This document shows, in pieces, positions 23,484 to 36,265 of a stretch of 64,000 nucleotides of DNA. This DNA comes from Dryocosmus kuriphilus. Taxonomy: Eukaryota > Arthropoda > Insecta > Hymenoptera > Cynipidae. A program made the translations under genes and the position numbers. Position 1 is the first letter of the stretch; each line of letters starts with the position of its first letter. The stretch lies in assembly GCA_038277395.1 (NCBI GenBank), contig CM076192.1, positions 133,710,251-133,774,250 of the forward strand, written 5' to 3'. Below the pieces are notes generated by a model. That model made no database searches, was not told where the DNA came from, and saw only the letters and a program-made list of their open reading frames with translations.

Positions 23484-24520
23484 TTAACCCTCGTCAGGGT
23501 TGGAGTTTTCAATAAGGCGTACTTTTGACAACTTATTCGACAAGCTTAAACAAATATTTCTTGAGCACGCTTCATCAACTGCTTTATTTCCAACATCGGC
23601 AAAAATATCCATAAAAGAACTTTGTATAAAATCCAAAGTTTTGGAATTGCTTTTAGGAAATAGCTTGTTGAAAATGAAGTATGAGCCAAATAGCAGCTGT
23701 AGTGCTGTCATGAAAAAGCACTCAGAGATGGCCAACATATTTTCCAAAACAAATGAAAGTGTCTTGATTATCTGCAAGCAGAATAACACAACGTAAATTT
23801 AATATACATATAGGTAATAGTTTAAAAGAGTCTCGTGTTTACATCACAAAAGTTCAAACATATTACCTATAGAAGCAACGTAGCCGAATGTATGAGGTGG
23901 TGCAGATAGTTGACTAGGGTCCTTTAGTTTCTAAAAAATAATATAACTTTATCAGATCATACATACAAAAATATAGTGATATTAAAGTTATAATAACACT
24001 TGAAATCTCACCGTAAACTTGAGAAATAGAGAATTGAGATCTTCTTTTAAACAACTTCCTATATTTCGTGTAATCTCTTCATCGCTGATGATGTTGGTCG
24101 AATTTTCATTCTCACAGTGACCATATGCAAATATCTTCTTTTCACTTTGTTTTTGTTCTGTTTCCGGTCTTCCAAGAGGGAGACCCATCAGCATTTCGTA
24201 GTGACAGAAATAAAACGTAAGGTTAAGGATAATAGGCCAAGTGTGGAAAATATCAGACTCTTTTGATGCAAACAAGAGGTTGTTTAAAAGTTTCCGTTGA
24301 TATCCGAATGTCTCTACGAAATGACTTTCCAACCGTTGATTTCTCTGTTCTTCTGTCAATGTATCCTCTAATGTCACGCTCTTTTCTGGAGGAGCGGTAT
24401 TTTCTTTATTCATGCTGTTATGTGTTTCTGGCGGAGCGATATTCTCTTTATCCACGACTGTTTTTTCCATGTTGTTTTTTTCTTCTAAATCTTGTTGCTC
24501 AGCATTTTCGGGTCCGATGT
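23484..24520 (-). pseudogene. CACTA-like second gene, 3' part
   Basis: The exon 24012-24520 encodes a stretch shared with 57523-57981 (ENIAPPETHN, SHFVETFGYQRKLLNNL, HYEMLMGLPL). It ends in a GT donor. A middle exon (near 23884-23940, PPHTFGYVASI) is intact here, whereas the plus-strand copy has a stop. The last exon (23484 to about 23795) has TALQLLFGSYFIFNKLFPKS and TLDFIQ, the conserved C-terminal signature of this gene in animal CACTA-like elements. The function is unknown; it accompanies the transposase. The 5' half, including the CIDE-N-like part, is missing. Confidence 0.75.
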
Positions 24521-24762
24521 GTCTGACGACGAGTTGACATTGTCCTCGTCAAAGTCAGAAAGCTCTCACACTTAGACTTGAGGTGGTATGAGGACGGTGG
24601 ACTCACCTGCGATCGGACCAGGATCCCTAACGCGTGGGTACTTAAATCTATTATGGGACCTAAAAAAACAAACATAACACAACTTCAAATACTTCAAATA
24701 TACAGACTTAAATATCTTCATTAAAAACAAATGTAGCAAATTCTTCATCTGAACACTACTGT

Positions 24763-26503
24763 AACAAAAATGTTGATGCATTTTGTTACGTATGTGCTAA
24801 TTATCACCTATGAGCTGACCGAAGACAAATATCCGATAAAATTAAAAATATTTATAAAAAACTGTTTTGGATTGGATATTTATAACCAAGATAAAAAATG
24901 GATACCACACAAGATATGTAGTGCTTGTTACATGATGATGACCAGATATGATTCCGAAAGAAAGCCTGAAAAATTAAAGTTTGTAAAACCTGCATATTGG
25001 GTAGAGCCATCATGCGCAGCAAACTGTTATATATGTTTGACAGAAGTGACAGGAATTAATAAAAAAAATATTCAGAGTATCAAATATCCTAAAGTTTCAA
25101 CGTCAGTAAGACCAGTAGAGGAAAATATTGATATTGACGATGAAAGCGACATTTCAATAGATTCGATGGAAAGTATGTCAACCAATGATGCATGCGATAT
25201 TAGTGACGCTGAAGAAGATGAATATAAAGAGGGAGATGAATATACTTCAGATGATGGAAATATGAGTACAAGTAGTGAATACTATGCTACTAATGATCAA
25301 GACAAAACTCCAAAATTCATAGATCAAAAAGAATTGAATGATCTTGTAAGGGACCTGGATTTACCTAAAGATAAAGCGGAATATCTAGCGTCATACATGA
25401 AAGGCAACAACTGGCTCTCAAAAGGCACAAGAGTATCATATTACCGAAACCGGGAGGAAAACTTTAGAAAATATTTTACGATGATAGGAGAACCTTCATT
25501 AGTGTATTGCAATAATGTGGAAGGGTTAATGAATGAGTTCCAGATAGGAATCTATAAGGACAATGAATAGAGACTATTTATAGACTCCTCCACTACAAGT
25601 CTGAAGGCAGTATTACTTCATAACACTAATGTTTTTGCTTCAATTCCCATAGCACATTCAACCGTACTAAAACAAGAATATAGTACGATAAAATTCATTT
25701 TAGAGACAATAAAATATTCTGAGCATAACTGACTTATTTGCGGAGATCTTAAGATTTTAACTATACTGTTAGGACGACAATCTGGAAATACGAAATATCC
25801 TTGTCTTTTGTGTTTATGGGACATCAGAGATCGCAAGAAGCACTATATAACGAAGATATGGCCGAACAGAACCTCTTTCGAGGCTGTTTCTGCTAATATT
25901 GTACGCGAAACACTGGTTGATCGCAGTAAGGTATTGCTTCCACCCCTTCACATCAAACTCGGCTTGATGAAGCAATATATAAAGGCCTTAAATAAAGAAG
26001 GAGAGTGCTTTAAATATTTGAAGAAAAAATTCCCTAAACTCAGTGATGCAAAAATTAATGAAGGTATCTTTGATGGACCACAAACACGTGAATTGTTAAA
26101 AGATAATGATTTCGTTCTTGTAATGACTGACAAAGAAAGAGCAGCATGGGTCAGTTTTAAAGAAGTTGTACAAAATTTTCTTGGGAATAACAAAAGCGTA
26201 GAGTACAAGAAAATAGTGGATCGAATGTTGGAAAACTATAAGGAACTAGGATGTTTGATGAATTCAAAATTACATTATTTGCATTCACATATAGATTACT
26301 TTCAACAGAATCTAGGGGATTTCAGTGAGGAGCAGGGAGAGAGGTTCCACCAAGATATCAAGAAAATGGAAAAAAGATATCAAGGACGGTGGGATGTGAA
26401 CATGATGGCTAATTACTGCTGGTCATTGAAGAGAGAAAGTAATAAAAAGGAGTCAAGCGTAAAAGAGAGTCACTTGTACGATCATTTAAAAAGAAAAGAG
26501 TAA
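24763..26503 (+). pseudogene. Transposase-like pseudogene with SEEQGERFHQDI..YQGRW signature
   Basis: This belongs to a protein family present in very many copies in arthropod and other animal genomes, which I regard as a DNA-transposon protein, possibly of the CMC group (assignment uncertain). The N-terminal Cys motifs are CYVC in another frame near 24783, then C50/C53 (KICSAC) and C82-C89 (SCAANCYIC), followed by an acidic region (about residues 118-177). The C-terminal half (25808-26503) has LLPPLHIKLGLMKQ, LHYLHSHIDYF, SEEQGERFHQD and RYQGRWDVNMMA. In-frame stops at 25568-25570 and near 25730 and a frameshift near 24850 disable it. No inverted ends were found. Confidence 0.8.
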
Positions 26504-26592
26504 GATACCATACAAAACAATAGATAAATGAAGGTTCTCGATATTTTCTAAATCGATGATACATATAGTTATAATGTCTGTCTCTGTTTACT

Positions 26593-27010
26593 CAGCGACC
26601 CTAGAAAAGTATACATGTGGTAGGTGTGTCTGTTCACAGGGGTTTTCCTCGATATATCCTTGAAATTACCTTGACCCTTACCTGATGGAGAAAAACGGAC
26701 CCCGGATTCGGATTCAGCGACTCCAAAAACGTATAGATGTAGTAATTGTGTCTGTTCACAGGCTTTTTCCTTGATTTAACCTTGAAATGACCTTGAACCT
26801 GACCTGATAGAGACAAACGGATCTCGAATTCGGATTCAGGGACCTCAAAAACATACAAAAACGGCATCTTGGTCCACATTCGTGGAATAATCTTGATTTG
26901 ACCTTGAAATGACCTTGACCCTGGCCTGATGGAGAAAAACGGACCCCGGATTCGGACTCAGCGATCCCAAAAACATATAGATATGGTGGTCTGGTCACGT
27001 GCACAGAAAT
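26593..27010. repeat. 122-bp tandem repeat, about 3.4 units
   Basis: Units start at 26593, 26715, 26837 and 26959, spaced exactly 122 bp. Shared text includes 'gatggagaaaaacggacccc' and repeated TGACCTTGA / TGACCT words. Minus-strand open frames across it (26634-26879, 26756-27004) follow from the repeat, and since 122 is not a multiple of 3 they change frame between units. Confidence 0.85.
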
Positions 27011-27429
27011 TTTTTTTTTGTGGGGCTGTGTTATTAATAGGTACTTTTAAAGGTTACAAAACATTTATCTTAAAGAAACTCTTAATTTTTATTGACAAGT
27101 GTATTTATTATTAAATTTATTCAACCAACCTGGGACTCGGTGATATCAGGAGAATGAGATCCTAACAGAGGTGGCAGTAGAAATCATATCCATTGTCTTC
27201 CCGCTCTCGCGCTCTTTTCTCTCTCTTTTCTCAAGCGACCCGCAATCTTTTATATGGCTGGAGGCTAGGAGGAACAGATGATAGGTCACGGCCACGGCAT
27301 ATTAGCCATTGACGCGTGGACAATAATTTATAATCATAGATTTAGTATCTTAACGGAGCCTACCGTAACTTCATCTTCTTGCCATTGATCCCCCCGGGAC
27401 CGCCTTCGCATTACTTCAGGGGGTGCCGT

Positions 27430-28420
27430 CGCTGTCTTCAGCCTCTCCTTCTGGACCTTTGACCTTTAGGGTTTTCTTCTGGCTCTTGCCGGCGGACGAA
27501 GTATCGCCAGGTTTTGGCATTCGAACGCCTTGTGCCCCTCCTGGAATAATCTTCTACAGCACTTGCTGCGGTCTTCGCTTGCACACTCTCGGCCAACATG
27601 TCCGAGAGCGTGGCACCTGTAACAACGTGTTTCTGCGCTATGCACCCTCACCAGGCAGTTGACAGACCCGACCTTCAGCCGAGCAGCCTTCTCCAGTTTG
27701 TCAGCAGCGGCAGCATCGTGCTCAACAAAGGCTAGAATGCAGCCTCTGCTGCTCCTGTTAGTGAAATTCACCTTTGGTGGGAAGCCAATCTGCTACCCAT
27801 GGCCTCCTTCACGGCTTCCTCCACTTCAGCAGCCTCCGCCGTCTTGACTAGGTCGTAGAATACTAGCTTGAGCCCTTGGGACAACGTGTCGGACAATCCC
27901 GCCTTGTACAAGGGCCTTCGAGACTACTTCACCAACGTGCTGCCTCTCCTCTGCCTTCGCTGTCACTTTGATGAGGACGTCCCCCGTCCTTGTCTGCCTG
28001 ATCGCCTTGACGGTGGCACCAAGGTCCTCAGGCTATTCCTTCTTCTGTATGTCGTTCAAGACATCCGCATAATTTTTTCCCGTGGCTGGCCGGATGGATA
28101 CGGCCTTGCTTGGGGTCCTCCTCTTCTTTCTCTTCAAGGCTCCATGTCCCTTATCGGGCGCATTGTCCCTGCGCGGCACAACCACCTCGACAGGCTTCTT
28201 CTCCTCCGTCCTCCCTTGCTTGCTCCTCCTCCTCACTACCTTTGACCAGGTGACACCTTCCTGGGTCATGGTCTCCTTCAAAGCCGGTTTCTCCTGACCG
28301 ACACCGCTGGGCGGGCTGAGGGTCATTTCCCTTTCCTGCTTGCGCACCTCCGTCGCTTTCTCTGGCTCCTTCTGTGGCTACATTTGCGTATGAACAGAGG
28401 CCGTCGCCTTTTCCTTAAAT
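27430..28420 (-). pseudogene. R1-like LINE ORF1 (gag) remnant
   Basis: On the minus strand, a basic N-terminal part (28033-28347; GVTWSKVVRRRSK, KNYADVLNDIQKK) runs into a TAG and then an RNA-binding-like middle (LGATVKAIRQTRTGDVLIKV). After a frameshift near 27850 come two CCHC zinc knuckles at about 27520-27640. The first is regular (CYRCHALGHVGREC). The second has Leu in place of its second Cys (CRRLFQEGHKAFEC). ORF1 proteins of this type package the element RNA. ORF2 is not present here. A second fragment of the same family lies at 36008-36262. Confidence 0.8.
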
Positions 28421-28739
28421 GTAGAGCTTAGGAGATATTTCTGCTTACCCTCCTTACCTATCTTCTCTCCTTGAGCAACGCATTCATTGAATCCTTGTAA
28501 TCCAATATGGCATTATTGAGGCTTCTATACGAATACCCTGCCCCCCGGATTTCACTTTATATTCTCTCCACTGCCTCCACCTGCTCTTTTTTCTTGCAGG
28601 GCTTCAAATACTTTTCAAGGCACTACTTTGTGACTCTTCCTCAGCTTGACCTGATACAGTTGAATTTGTTTCATTTATTAATTCTCCTGCTATAAAATTG
28701 CTAAATTTTTTAGTTCAATGTTTAAAGAAGCCATAACGA

Positions 28740-29700
28740 TACCTAAAAGCCAATTCAACAAACCTTTGGAATTTAGAAAATAACATGATCAAAAAAGCGA
28801 TTCCGTCTGATCACATTAAGTTATAATTAGGTACTTCTTCATTGTTTATTAATATGCCTCTTGATTTGGTTTTGGACTATACTAGGAAGCGGTGGTCTTA
28901 TGCTGAAAAAATCACAAATTGACCGTTTACAGAATTAAGGAGGGAATTGAGCTTTACATGCAGCAATCTCTTTTTCAATTTAGCAAAGCCTTTTGCAAAG
29001 AGACTCATGGATCTCCCGTGGGTTCGCCTGTGTCACCTTCTTTAGGAGACATAGTATTACAGAACCTAGAGTCTGAAATTTTTAATGAAAGAGATTTCAC
29101 AATTCACACATGTTTTAGATACTCTGATGATACGTTTTTAATTTTACCGAAAGAATAAATTGATCTTATTGTTCATAAGTTCAATTCTTATTATCCAAGG
29201 CTTACATTTACATATAAAATTGAAAGTAATCATGAGATTCCTTTGCTAAACCTTAAGATTATCATATCTAACAACAGTGGCACAAAATTGTCACGCATTG
29301 ATAGAGTGAAGATACTTACTCTGGCAGATATTTCAATTTTCTTTCTAAATACCCCATTCAACATAAAATTGGAATAACCAAAAATTTAACGGATGCAGCT
29401 CTTAAGCTATCTCACGAATCTTCGCATATTTTCAGAACTTAGTTCATGAAAGACACTTCGATTTTAATAATTACGTCATACAGTTTATTGACACAAATAC
29501 TAATTATTTTTTAGGAAATGTAAACCAACAAAATTTGGAACAACCTGTTGCTTAAATAATAATAATAATGATGATTTTAAACGTAAATTTTCGTTACCTT
29601 TCCATGGCATCTTATCTTTTGTGAATAAATACAAAAATTTATTTTAATAGTGAGTTTGATGTAAGAAAAATGAAAGATTAGGTACACCTTAAATTAGAAA
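28740..29700 (+). pseudogene. Penelope-like element reverse transcriptase remnant
   Basis: RT motifs occur in order: LFINMPLDLVLDY and KRW (28837-28900), FCKETHGSPVGSPVSPSLGD (29000-29050), the catalytic RYSDD in place of the usual YxDD (about 29115) and a FNSYYPRLTFTYKIE block (about 29190). Last comes HKIGITKNLTDAALKLS-like text (29360-29410), the region that in Penelope elements follows the RT. Several stops interrupt it. I found no GIY-YIG endonuclease downstream. It is decayed and truncated. Confidence 0.75.
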
Positions 29701-32700
29701 CTTCCTTAATAGGCACCGTTTTATCTATTTTTATTCTCTTTTAGTCGTTACTTAAAATACACTTTTCTGAAGAACTAATTTAGGGCATAAATGGGGTCAA
29801 AATGATTTTAAATTGCGAAGGCTTTTAACCGAAAATCATTATGTTTATGTGTTTTGAAACTAAATAATCGGTTCATAACGCAAAATTTTGAATTATAAAA
29901 TCCGTCTTAATTTTGATTATAGTGCGATTCCTTTTTCGAATCACACGCTAGTCAATTTTCATCCGAATTTTATAAATCACTTCAGAAATCCAATTAAATT
30001 TCTTTTTTGATTATTCTCATTAAAAGATTTCTTTAAAAGAATGAATTTTTGAAAGATAATTAAATATCCTCTTAAACATTACATTTCACGTAACTTTGAT
30101 CCACATGCCACCAAATCAAAAAACGTTCGTGCATGACAAAAGACATCGATCCTCAATGAACAGGAAGAGATTTTTCTTCAAAGACTCACCACTAAGTTCA
30201 ATGGTATAACATTACCGAGTATCCATAGATTTTTTGCATTCTTAAAAATTACTACGATGATCAATAAGTTCAGAAAAAATTCGAAAAATCCAATAACAGG
30301 GAGCAGAATACCGACCGCCGCGCCGTAAACGCGACTTCATTTATCTGCTCAGCATGCATACTATTGTTCAATGAAATTGCTGTTACAAGCCCAAATTTTT
30401 CAGCCCATTTTCATCTGCGGGAAAAAAGTCCAAGTGGGAGTGCATGAAGTGAATTTTGAGCGACATATTTACACTACAATCGCAATATTGCCAATTTACA
30501 TGGAAACAGCTCATCGCACGTACACTTGGTACTGCGCGCGCTTCGTAACCTTGGTAAGCCTTTGTAACTCGAGAGAAATCAACATGTCAAGTTCGAAATT
30601 TAAATGAGAAAGACGTTGGAAATTATATTAAATCGGTGAAGAAAATCCATTCTCCAACTACATTGTGAATTCATTGAATTAAACAACACAATAGCTATAA
30701 ATAGGGGAAACATACAAAACAAAGTAAAATTTGAATTTTGGTACCTTCACTCAATTGATCATAACTCCGGTACTTCTCCATAGATTTTCTTCAGCAATGC
30801 CTTGCTTTCTTCCTAAAGGTTCGATATATATATATATATATAAGCAATAAGAAATTGGCCTTTTGTTGACGTTTTCTATTTTTGCATGGGGATAGAGTGA
30901 ATTTTCGATTTTTATTTTGGCCAGAATATCGACATTTCTCATATATTTTGGGCCGTAAAACTTAACTACAAAACCGATTGAAAAACAGTGTCAGAACAGT
31001 TTGTTGCAGATTTGATTAACATCATTTTGGTATCATGTACGACCCAATCTGATGTTTATAACTCGAGATATGGCCTAACATGTGAAGCTACTTCGGAAAA
31101 AGAAGGAAAAAAAATTCAAAAAATCATATCTCGAAAAACCATTCATAAAAGAAATTTTCAATGTGATTTTCGAGTTTAGCTGTCCAAAATACATAAGAAA
31201 ACTATAGGTGCGTTGAATATACATTTTGGTTGCAAAATAGTGTAATTTTTGCTCTAGTCACGGTAAAGATCGGACAGCTATTTTGCAGACTGCATAAGGG
31301 TTTTCTACGAAACACTAAGAAGATCGGTTAAAAAGATTTTAAAGAAATGCTATTTAAAATAATTACTGAAAACACACTTTTGGATGTAAGCTTTCACGAT
31401 AAAAGAATAGTATAACTTGGAAAGAAAAAAGGTGTTTTCAATATTTGAATCGTTACGCAATTGTGCAAGCACACTCTTCAATTGCATAAAGTAGAGGAAC
31501 GAAAACTATCCACATTATTCTGAATCAACCAAGTTTAATTGATTCTGATATCATACAAAGTCTGTTGAAGGAAAGCTAGCTACTGAAAAGGCTCATTTTA
31601 AATCAAAGTTTTAAGTAAATTTATCAGAGGATTGTATTTTGAAGGTAAGGCATTATGAGCATGATAAATTCATGCAAAGACCTATCCATGAGAAGAATGC
31701 ACACATGCCAATTGAAGATGCTTCAACTTCGCATTGATCAACTGAATGCGTGTGAAGGTGTCTAATCCATCGGACCTCTCTCTTCTTTCTTACTTTCAGG
31801 ACTTCCCATTCAAAACTAAATGGAATAAAGTTCTAAATTTTTCACAGAACCTTTGTGTTGTATTCTTCTATGATTTTTCAGTTTTTGAAAAAAATTGTAA
31901 GAAAACTTTAGTCGCTAAGGTAAACTTTGTGGTATTTGCGATAATTTGGGATAGGGTTTACGTGCCTAAGTTGTTAACTTGAATATCAATCCTCTCAGCT
32001 TCGAAATAGTCAACCTAACCCTAATTCACCTGACACTTAGATAACACTTTTGTGAATATATATTCCAATTTGGAAAACTTTCTAACAAAATTATTTCATC
32101 CTTATAGTACCTTAATGATGGAAATTTAAATGAGAGGCCTTGGCAACTGTACATATTTCAAATTAATAAATTATCCTAAAAGTATTAATTTGCGTTTGAA
32201 ATTTAAGGAAAGGAACCCGGGAAACTTTAGTGGCAACTATTATGATACCTGCCAAAATATGTACTCAAAACTGTAAATTATTTCAAATTAAAGTATGGGA
32301 AACCAACAGTAAATAGATAATCTTAAATAATTTGAAAACTGTCAAAAAATGTTGATTATTTTTGTATTATAACATTTGAGCAAGGGCAGTACATTATCTG
32401 ACGAAGTTTCATCAAAATATTATAATTAGTTAATGTATAAGAGCAAAAAATTAATTTTTTAGCTGAAAAAAAATTTTGTTTCTTTTATTCACACATTTTA
32501 TCTAAATGAAACATTTCTGTGGCATGTTTATAAACTATAATGAAAGTTTGAAGTTTAGTTACCAATATATATTGACACAAAGAGCTGTTTTTTATTGTTC
32601 ATCATTTTTATTTTATTATTTGTAAATATTGCAGAACTTTTTATTTGACACTACATTTTCCAACAGTAGATAACCAACAGTAAATAATCGAAAAATGTCG

Positions 32701-33009
32701 CTGCCATAATCGGCAGCACTGCGGTGGTCTCGCAGTTATTTCAAATTAGGGGTAATGTTTGCCTATTTAATTTGATTCGTGAAGTTTTTAAACTCCAGGT
32801 TTTGTGAATAATAAACCAAAAAATATTGTAAAATTTTTATTAATTTTTTTATTGAAAAGCCCAGAAATTTTCGTTGTCTTAAAGAGTCTTTCAAAAAATG
32901 TATCATATTTAGGATTAAGATATGTGCTTTTAAGATCAGTTAAGATAATTAAGATCAATGCTTTTCTGTCCTCGCAGGTTTAGGATAAATTGCATCAAGG
33001 TCCAGGTCC
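29700..33009. other. AT-rich intergenic DNA, nothing recognised
   Basis: The longest open frames are under 80 codons and show no motif. A short (TA)n run lies at 30826-30842. No tandem or inverted structure was apparent. Confidence 0.4.
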
Positions 33010-35119
33010 AGGTCCGTGTCACTGCCCTCCCCCCCCCCCCCCCCCCCCCTGAAATTGCACATGCTCCCATATGGATTCAAATGCGCTCCAAATGCACCCA
33101 AATGCACCAACAATAATTAAGCTTTTTGCGCCGCAAGACCAAGAGGGTTATTGGTGGGGTTACGTTGGGGGCGTTGGTAACATGCTACAACCCCACCTTT
33201 AAAAATATCACTTTTAATTATTCAATTTTGAATTACTACAAATGTGGTCAAATGCACCACCAATAATAAGTTTTGCACCCCAACGATGACCGAGTTACAT
33301 GCGATGAAATGGCCGGTGGAGGGGGGGGGGCTGATGCAATTTTCGTCAATAATAACATTTTTAAGAAAACTCGATGACCAACTTTCTTAGACTCAAATGT
33401 GCTGCTATTCACCACCAAATGATAATTTTGCGCCAGTAAATTGTGCCGGTTAATAATTTGTGTCAAATACTGGGGGCTAGTGTCACACTGGGGTTAAATT
33501 CTTCCCGTTGAGATTAAAATTACTTATCTCGACATAAATCTATTCGAATTCAATTGCGCTCAAATGCACCACTAGAAAATTTCAAACGTATTTATAATTG
33601 CGTTAGATATCGACATATTAACCATCGTGAAAGTGGTGACCAAAGACAAACTTTAATTTCTCATAATTGCATAAAATAAGATCGAAAATGGCTATTTAGA
33701 CTAAGTTTCAAATACGTTCAAATGCACCAGTACCTAAAAAAATCTGAGCCCCATAGAATTATAGAAATTGCATGTCCTTCCGGTGCGGAATTCGTGACAC
33801 GGTGTTCATATCTTCAAAAATAATGAACATAATGAACTGTTCTAACGTATTTTCAAAATGCTTCAAATGCGCTTAAATGCACTTGCTTAAAAAATCCTAA
33901 TGCCATACAACACTGGATTTTGCATGCGCATCCGGGGGGGGGGGGGGGGGGGGGGGGACGGTCTCGTGACACGATGTCTACATCTCCCATTCTAACTGAC
34001 GTGACGAGATTGTGCTTACGTGCTTCCATCGCAATTCAAATGCGCTCAAATTTACAGCCAAGAAAATTAATTTCGCTGCATTATACGACCATGTAAGCCC
34101 AATTCGACTTGCACCCGGTATTCCGTGACAGCAAATGTCAGCTTTACCGATTACTTTGTTTATAACAATATACTAAAGTATTGAAGGACTTCGATCTATG
34201 TTGAATAATTTAAAAATCTAAAACTTATCTTGGCATTTTCTAACGTCAATTTTAACGTAGAATTATAATTAGAACAATGAAAATATTCCTTTTGCTGTTT
34301 TTATAAATTATATTACGAGGTTACTTTAAGTTTACTTTAGGGTTACTTTAGGGTTAAGCTGTAGCGTAACCACTGCATCCACGCGGTCCGCTAGGGAAAA
34401 GCTATGTGTATTTTAACACAAGTCATTTAAAACGAAAATAATTATTCAAATATTAACGTAGTTACATAGGTAAATTCTCTTCTATACATTCATTTCATTA
34501 CTCTCGTCTTGTTATATTAATGACACGTTAAAAGAAAATTTTTAGATTTTCCAATTATCCATTATAAATAAAAGTCCTTCACTCATTTAGTCTATTGTTT
34601 AAACAAAGTAATGGGTAAAACTGACATCTGCTGTCACCGACTACCGGGTGGAATCCAAATTGGGCTTACATGGTCGTGTAATCGAGCGAAATTAATTTTC
34701 TTGGCGATGCACTTGAGCGTATTTGAATTGCAATCGAAGCACGCAGGAACAATCTCGTCATGTTAGTTAGAATGGGAGATATAGACACCGTGTCACTAGA
34801 CCCCTCCACCATTCCGGGTGTGCATGCAAAATCCGGTGTTGTATGGCATTAGGCTATTTTTTAAACAGGTGCATTTGTGCGCATTTGAAACGACGGCGAA
34901 TGGTGCAATTGCCATTCTGAAATGTTGATATGATCACCAGTAGCGCGACAGCTATCACCGATCCCCGTCGAAAGTCCAATTGGGGTTATTAGGTAGTGTA
35001 AGTGAGCGGCATTCATTTTCTTGGTGGTGCATTTGAGCACATTTGAATTGCCATGGAAGCACGCAAGCACAATATTGTCAAATCAACTAATATCGGGGAC
35101 AAAAGCAGAGGTCCCTCAC

Positions 35120-36265
35120 TTTCCTCACCTCCAGCTCGTACTAGAGAAGTCGCAGAATATTTTGTTCAAATACTCGTGAAAGCCTAAGGTCTCCTGAGTT
35201 GATCGGTAGGAATATTGTTGTCCTGAAAATGTTTTAACAATAGCTGTGAGGTAAAACGTGCTGAAACACAAGGTTTTGGAAATGCTTTTTTTAGCCTAGA
35301 ATTTGACTTGTCCTCAAAGGGAGCTTGAAGTCGTGGAACATCTGGAAATGTTGAGAGACATTCCCCAAGGTGTCTAGAATGCAATACACTTTACCGATTC
35401 GGTAAATGTGTAATGGTTTACTATTTAGCGGCTGTTTTTCACAAAAATATCATCTTGAAAAATAATAAAGATCGAAAGTTGGTTCATAGCTTATAATGTG
35501 CAGTTCTGTAACGTGATTAAAGTACACTTTATAAAAATATAATCAGATAAATATTTCGTGAGAAAATCCTTTACGAATATTTCTGGATTTAATGAGATGA
35601 GGGAGATGGGTACCCACTACACGACAAAAGCAACCTCAGAAGTAAGGAAAGCCGCCTACAACGTCCGTTTACAGATGTGAAGGAAAAGGTAGGTCTATAT
35701 CACCGTCTTAAGCGTATAATGCTCAGGGTGGTTCTTATGTACGGTTAATAAAAAAATTTATTTAGAACTTTTTTCCTTACACCTCTCACACCATCAACGC
35801 AGATACCTTTTTGTCTAAATCATGTTCTGTAAATAGGATGTAAATTTTTTTTTTTAAGGGAGGGGGAAATGCAAAACTGCACGACGTGTCGGGCTTCCCT
35901 GTTAGACATATCCACGCCCGGCGCACAAGGGATCGCACATGTGAGATCCCCAGAGAGGAGGGAGGGGTGTTTTCAGATTAGATCTACCCACTAAAACCTC
36001 CTCTCTTTTCTTCTTGGCATTGATCCCCCCGGGACCGCCTTCGCATTACTTTAGAAGGTACCGTTTTCTTCGCTGTCCCCATCCATTCTGCAGAACTTGC
36101 TGCGGTCTTCGCTTGCACACTCTCGGGCAATATGTCTGAGAGCGTGGCACCTGTAACACCGGGTTTCTGCGCTATGCGCCGTCACCCGGCAGTTGAACCG
36201 CCCAACCTTCAGCCGAGCAGCCTTCTCCAGTTTGGCAACAGCGGCAGCAAATTGGCAAAGTGAGG
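35120..36265 (-). mobile_element. Insertion in the foldback's right arm carrying an R1-like fragment
   Basis: The right arm's monomer order is broken between 35120 and 36290. The monomer at about 34770-34890 is repeated at 36290-36410, so the region contains both an insertion and a duplication. 36008-36262 matches the zinc-knuckle region of the R1-like ORF1 at 27380-27720, in the same (minus) coding orientation. Near each border an inverted 'gggacaaaag' occurs. The remaining 900 bp are unassigned. Confidence 0.6.
36008..36262 (-). pseudogene. R1-like ORF1 zinc-knuckle fragment
   Basis: Collinear with 27380-27720: shared 'ttgatccccccgggaccgcc', 'cttgctgcggtcttcgcttg' and 'agccgagcagccttctccag'. 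A block of roughly 100 bp present in the other copy is missing here. It is non-functional. Confidence 0.75.

Larger units (their letters stand above)
20415..24520 (-). mobile_element. Truncated CACTA-like element with nested insertions
   Basis: The terminus CACTGTAAAAAAAGTT starts at 20415. The sequence from there to about 24520 is collinear (inverted) with 57490-59896 of the complete plus-strand element. It carries only the second gene's 3' part; the transposase gene and the other end are missing. Two blocks absent from the plus-strand copy are nested insertions, at 21169-21470 and 21852-23113. The left flank is (TA)n, in line with TA targeting. Beyond about 24520 the similarity stops abruptly. 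Confidence 0.85.

Noticed and set aside
23500..23796. 98-codon plus-strand frame
   Set aside because: Antisense of the conserved last exon of the CACTA-like second gene.
26634..27004. Two minus-strand frames with similar repeated text
   Set aside because: By-products of the 122-bp tandem repeat; the period is not a multiple of three.
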